This document shows, piece by piece, positions 26,701 through 32,700 of a stretch of 64,000 nt of DNA (position 1 is its first letter; the number at the start of each line of letters is the position of its first letter). The notes under the pieces were generated by a model, which worked only from the letters and a program-made list of their open reading frames with translations, did no database searches and was not told where the DNA came from. Origin of the DNA: Tritrichomonas musculus (lineage: Eukaryota; Parabasalia; Tritrichomonadida; Tritrichomonadidae); NCBI GenBank assembly GCA_039105265.1, contig JAPFFF010000001.1:9796001-9860000 (forward strand), written 5' to 3'. The translations under genes were made by a program, and so were the position numbers.

Positions 26701-29700
26701 CGATGAACTCGAAAAGGATAATGCAGCTAAACAAGATGACATCAACAACAAAGCACAGAAAATCGATGAACTCGAAAAGGATAATGCAGCTAAACAAGAA
26801 GACATCAACAACAAAGCACAGAAGATTGATGAACTCGAAAAGGATAATGCAGCTAAACAAGATGACATCAACAACAAAGCACAGAAAATCGATGAACTCG
26901 AAAAGGATAATGCAGCTAAACAAGATGACATCAACAACAAAGCACAGAAAATCGATGAACTCGAAAAGGATAATGCTGATAAACAAGATGACATCAACAA
27001 CAAAGCACAGAAAATCGATGAACTCGAAAAGGATAATGCAGCTAAGCAAGATGACATCAACAACAAAGCACAGAAAATTGATGAACTCGAAAAGGATAAT
27101 GCTGATAAACAAGATGACATCAATTCTAAAGCACAGAAAATCGATGAACTCGAAAAGGATAATGCAGCTAAGCAAGATGACATCAACAACAAAGCACAGA
27201 AAATCGATGAACTCGAGAAAGACAACGCAGCTAAACAAGAAGACATCAATGCTAAAGCACAGAAGATTGATGAACTCGAGAAAGACAATGCTGCTAAACA
27301 AGATGATATCAATGCTAAGAAACAACGAATTGAAGAATTGGAGAATGATAACAGAGCTAAGCAAGAAGATATAAACAATAAGCATCAACGCATTGAGGAA
27401 CTTGAGAAGGACAACAATGCCAAACAAGATGATATCAATGCTAAGCAACAAATAATTGCCGAACTCGAGAAAGAAAATGCTGATAAGCAGAATGACATTA
27501 ATGATAAACAGAAACGTATTGAAGAACTTGAGAGAGACAACCAGGCTAAACAACAAAGAATCGATGAACTTGAAAGAGAGAACAATGATAAGCAAAACGA
27601 CATTGATGCGAAGCAACAGAGAATAGCAGAGCTTGAGAAAGAAAATACAGACAAACAGGATGATATAAATAACAAACAAAATAGAATCAATGAACTCAAG
27701 AAAGATAACAATGATAAACAGAATGATATCAATGCTAAACAAGGAAGAATTGATGAACTCGAGAAAGACAATGCAGCTAAACAGGAAGACATCAACAACA
27801 AGCAAAACGATATCAATGCTAAACAACAAAGAATCGAAGAACTTGAAAAAGACAACGAAGGTAAGCAAAATGATATCAACGAGAAAGCACAAAAGATTAA
27901 TGATATCGAGAAAGATAACGCAGCCAAGCAAGAAGACATCAATAACAAACAGAATGATATCAATGCCAAACAAGGCAGAATTGAAGAATTAGAAAAAGAC
28001 AATGCAGCTAAACAAGAAGACATCAACAACAAACAAAACGATATCAATGCCAAACAACAACGCATTGATGATCTTGAGAAAGACAACAACGCCAAACAAG
28101 AAGACATCAATGCTAAACAACGTCACATTGATGATCTTGAGAAAGACAACAACGCCAAACAAGAAGACATCAATGCTAAACAACAACGCATTGATGATCT
28201 TGAGAAAGACAACAATGATAAGCAGAATGATATCAATGCTAAGCAAGGTAGAATAAACGAACTTGAGAAAGACAATACAGATAAACAAAATGACATCAAT
28301 GCCAAACAACAACGCATCGAAGATCTTGAGAAAGAAAACAATGATAAACAGAACGATATCAATAACAAGCAAAACAGGATTGATGATCTTGAGAAAGACA
28401 ATGCAGCTAAACAAGAAGACATCAACAACAAACAAAAAGATATCGATACCAAACAACAACGCATTGCAGATCTTGAAAAAGATAATGAAGGCAAGCAGAA
28501 TGACATCAATGCCAAACAAAACAGGATCGACGAACTCGAGAAAGACAATGCAGAGAAACAAAATGACATCAACAATAAGCAACAGCACATTGAAGATCTT
28601 GATCGAGAAATTGAAGGTCTTAAGAACAAGATCAGTGAACTCGAGAAAGACAACGCATCCAAACAAGAAGACATCAACAACAAGCAGAATGATATCAATT
28701 CCAAGCAACAGCGCATTGAAGAGCTCGAAAGAGAAAATGAAGGCAAGCAAAATGACATCAATTCTAAGGCACAGAAGATTGACGAACTTGAGAAAGACAA
28801 TGCAGCCAAACAAGAAGACATCAACAACAAACAGAATGACATTGATGCTAAAGCACAGAAAATTGATGAACTCGAGAAAGACAATGCAGCTAAACAAGAA
28901 GACATCAACAACAAACAGAATGACATTGATGCTAAAACACAGAAAATTGATGAACTCGAGAAAGACAATGCAGCTAAACAAGAAGACATCAACAACAAAC
29001 AGAATGACATTGATGCTAAAGCACAGAAAATTGATGAACTCGAGAAAGACAATGCAGCCAAACAAGAAGACATCAACAACAAACAGAATGACATTGATGC
29101 TAAAACACAGAAAATTGATGAACTCGAGAAAGACAACGCAGCTAAACAAGAAGACATCAACAACAAACAGAATGACATTGATGCTAAAGCACAGAAAATT
29201 GATGAACTCGAGAAAGACAATGCAGCTAAACAAGAAGACATCAACAACAAACAGAATGACATTGATGCTAAAACACAGAAAATTGATGAACTCGAGAAAG
29301 ACAACGCAGCTAAACAAGAAGACATCAACAACAAAGCTCAAAAGATTGATGAACTCGAGAAAGACAACGCAGCCAAACAAGAAGATATCAACAATAAACA
29401 GAATGACTTGAATGCCAAACAACAACGCATTGAAGATCTTGAAAGAGATAATGAAGCCAAACAAAATGATATCAGTAATAAGGCACAGAAGATTGATGAA
29501 CTTGAGAAAGACAATGCAGCCAAACAAGAAGACATCAATTCCAAGCAACAATACATTGAAGATCTTGATCGAGAAATCGAAGGTTTGAAGAACAAAATCA
29601 GCGAACTTGAGGGAGACAATGCAGCCAAACAAGAAGACATCAACAACAAACAGAATGACATTGATGCCAAGGCACAGAAAATTGATGAACTTGAGAAAGA

Positions 29701-32700
29701 CAATGCAGCTAAACAAGAAGACATCAACAACAAACAAAAGAGAATAGAAGACCTTGAGAAAGACAATGAAGCCAAGCAGAATGATATTAATGGTAAAGCA
29801 CAGAAGATTGATGAACTCGAGAAAGACAATGCAGCTAAACAGGAAGATATCAATAACAAGCAAAATGATATCAATGCTAAACAAGGAAGAATTGAGGAAT
29901 TAGAAAGAGACAATGCAGCTAAACAAGAAGACATCAACAACAAACAAAACGATATCAACGCCAAGCAGCAACGCATTGATGATCTTGAGAAAGACAACAA
30001 TGACAAACAGAATGACATCAATGTTAAACAAGGCAGAATCGAAGAATTAGAAAGAGACAATGCTGCTAAACAAGAAGACATCAACAATAAGCAAAACGAT
30101 ATCAACGCCAAGCAGCAACGCATTGATGATCTTGAGAAAGACAACAATGACAAACAGAATGATATCAATGCCAAGCAAGGCAGAATCGAAGAATTAGAAA
30201 GAGACAATAGCGATAAACAAAATGACATCAATGCTAAACAAGGCAGAATTGATGAACTCGAGAAAGACAATGCTGCTAAGCAAGATGACATCAACAACAA
30301 ACAAAACGACATAAATGCCAAAGCACAGAAGATTGCTGAGCTTGAGAGAGACAACAATGACAAGCAGAATGATATCAATGCCAAACAAGGAAGAATTGAT
30401 GAACTCGAGAAAGACAATGCGGCCAAACAAGAAGATATCAATAACAAGCAAAATGATATCAATGCCAAGCAAGGCAGAATCGAAGAATTAGAAAGAGACA
30501 ATAACTATAAACAAAATGACATCAATGCCAAACAAGGAAGAATCGAGGAATTAGAAAGAGACAATGCTGCTAAACAAGAAGACATCAACAACAAACAAAA
30601 TGACATCAATGCCAAAGCACAGAAGATTGATGAGCTTGAGAGAGACAACAATGACAAGCAGAATGATATCAATGCTAAACAAAGAATAATTGAAGAATTA
30701 GAAAGAGACAATGCTGCTAAACAAGAAGACATCAATAACAAGCAAAATGATATCAATGCCAAGCAAGGCAGAATCGAAGAATTAGAAAGAGACAATAACT
30801 ATAAACAAAATGACATCAATTCTAAACAAGGAAGAATCGAGGAATTAGAAAGAGACAATGCTGCTAAACAAGAAGACATCAACAATAAGCAAAATGACAT
30901 CAATGCCAAGCAGCAATGCATTGAAGAACTCGAGAAAGACAACAATGACAAGCAAAATGACATCAATGCTAAGCAAGGACGCATTGAAGAACTTGAAAGA
31001 GACAATGCTGCTAAACAAGAAGATATCAATAGCAAACAAAATGATATCAACGCTAAACAGCAAAGAATTAATGAGCTTGAGAAAGACAATGCAGACAAGC
31101 AAAATGACATCAATACCAAACAACAAAGAATTGATGAACTTGGCCGTGAGAATGAAGATCTTAAGAACAAACTTAACGAACTTCAACAACAACACGAACA
31201 AGTCCAACAAGAACTCAAGAACAACAATGAATCATCAGAAGCACGAAATGTTGAACAACAAAATGACATCAATAACAAGCAAAACAAGATTGATGAGCTT
31301 GAGAAAGACAATGAAGCTAAACAGCAAGATATCAACAACAAACAAAACGACATCAATGCTAAACAACAACGCATTGATGATCTTGAGAAAGACAACAATG
31401 ATAAGCAGAATGATATCAACGCCAAACAAGGCCGAATTGATGAACTTGAAAAGGCCAATAACGATAAACAGAATGATATCAATACCAAGCAAGACAGAAT
31501 CAATGAACTTGAGAAAGACAATGCAGACAAGCAAAATGACATCAATGCCAAACAACAAAGAATTGATGAACTTGGCCGTGAGAATGAAGATCTTAAGAAC
31601 AAACTTAACGAACTTCAACAACGACACGAACAAGTCCAACAAGAACTCAAGAACAACAATGAATCATCAGAAGCACGAAATGTTGAACAACAAAACGACA
31701 TCAATGCTAAACAACAACACATTGATGATCTTGAGAAAGACAACAACGACAAGCAAGAAGAAATCAACAACAAGCAGCAAAGAATTGACGAACTTGAGAA
31801 ATTGTTGCAAGAAGGGAATCAAAAGTCTGATGAATTATCAGAGAAGAACAATGAGCTCGAGTCCCTTAAGCAGCAACTTGCAGATGCCCAAACACAAATC
31901 GAGCAGCAGAAGCAACAACTTGATGCTCTTGAACCTCTACAAGTAACCTCGAGAGACATCAATCTCAACGAGGAGCCAGCACAAGACATCAACCAAATCA
32001 CCAAAGAGCGAAACGAGCTTGACAAGAAGTACCAGCAACTTGTTAAGAAAGCCAAAGTATTAATGAAGCAAAAGAAGGATGCGGAGTCAAATCTAGACTC
32101 ACTTCGTCGTGAATACATTTTGATCCGTTCAACACTTGCTGTCATGATGAAGAGGACGAGTGAACTCGGCAACAAACTCGAAGAGACTCCTGAATTCAAA
32201 GACGTTGATACATTTTTGGATGAATTCAAGAAGAGATCAGATCGAATCAACGAGTTACAACAAAAAGTTGCCAAATTAAGAAGCAAGCTTAACAAATACA
32301 GACAAGCTGGCTTTGATATGAGTGATGATGACGACGATGAAGAAATCGAAGGAAAAGAAGACCGAGAAGAAAGAACAAGAAAGAATCTCGATGCTTTACT
32401 CTTTAGTGTTGAAAATTCATTGAAAGTTAAGAGTGATACAGAACCAACGACAATTAATCAACGAGTTAGCAACATTAAAGATAGAATTGCAGAAAAAGTC
32501 AATCGTAAGAAGATGGGACTGAAAAGTGCCAATGACAAGCTCAGTAAAACTGAGAAAGAAATCAAGAAGATTGAACTTGGAATTCGTTCCGAAAGTGTCA
32601 CACCATCAGAGCGAACAAAGCTTGATAGCAAGCTTTCACTCAAGAACAAAGAAATCAAGATCATCAACAAGAAGAAAGAAGAAATTAAGAAACAAATTGA

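Larger units (their letters stand above)
10300..31800 (+). repeat. 63-bp (21-residue) tandem repeat array in the giant gene
   Basis: About 21.5 kb, equivalent to some 340 units of 63 bp, with interspersed variant blocks. Because 63 is a multiple of three, the other five frames also stay open for long stretches; those are shadows, not genes. The flanks (about 10.3-12.5 kb and 27.3-31.8 kb) are diverse, with KQQRIEELEK and KQGRIDELEK variants. The centre is homogeneous. The plus strand is strongly purine-rich. Confidence 0.95.

Noticed and set aside
10414-31642. Dozens of long open frames on both strands overlapping the giant gene, including minus-strand frames of 712 and 1492 codons
   Set aside because: They exist because the 63-bp unit is a multiple of three and lacks stops in other frames. 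They encode monotonous Ser/Leu/Phe/Ile or Lys/Asn/Arg repeats and have no unique sequence of their own.
10300-31800. CRISPR-like or satellite array
   Set aside because: The regular spacing has no distinct spacers, the period is codon-exact, and one frame is open throughout. It is a coding repeat.
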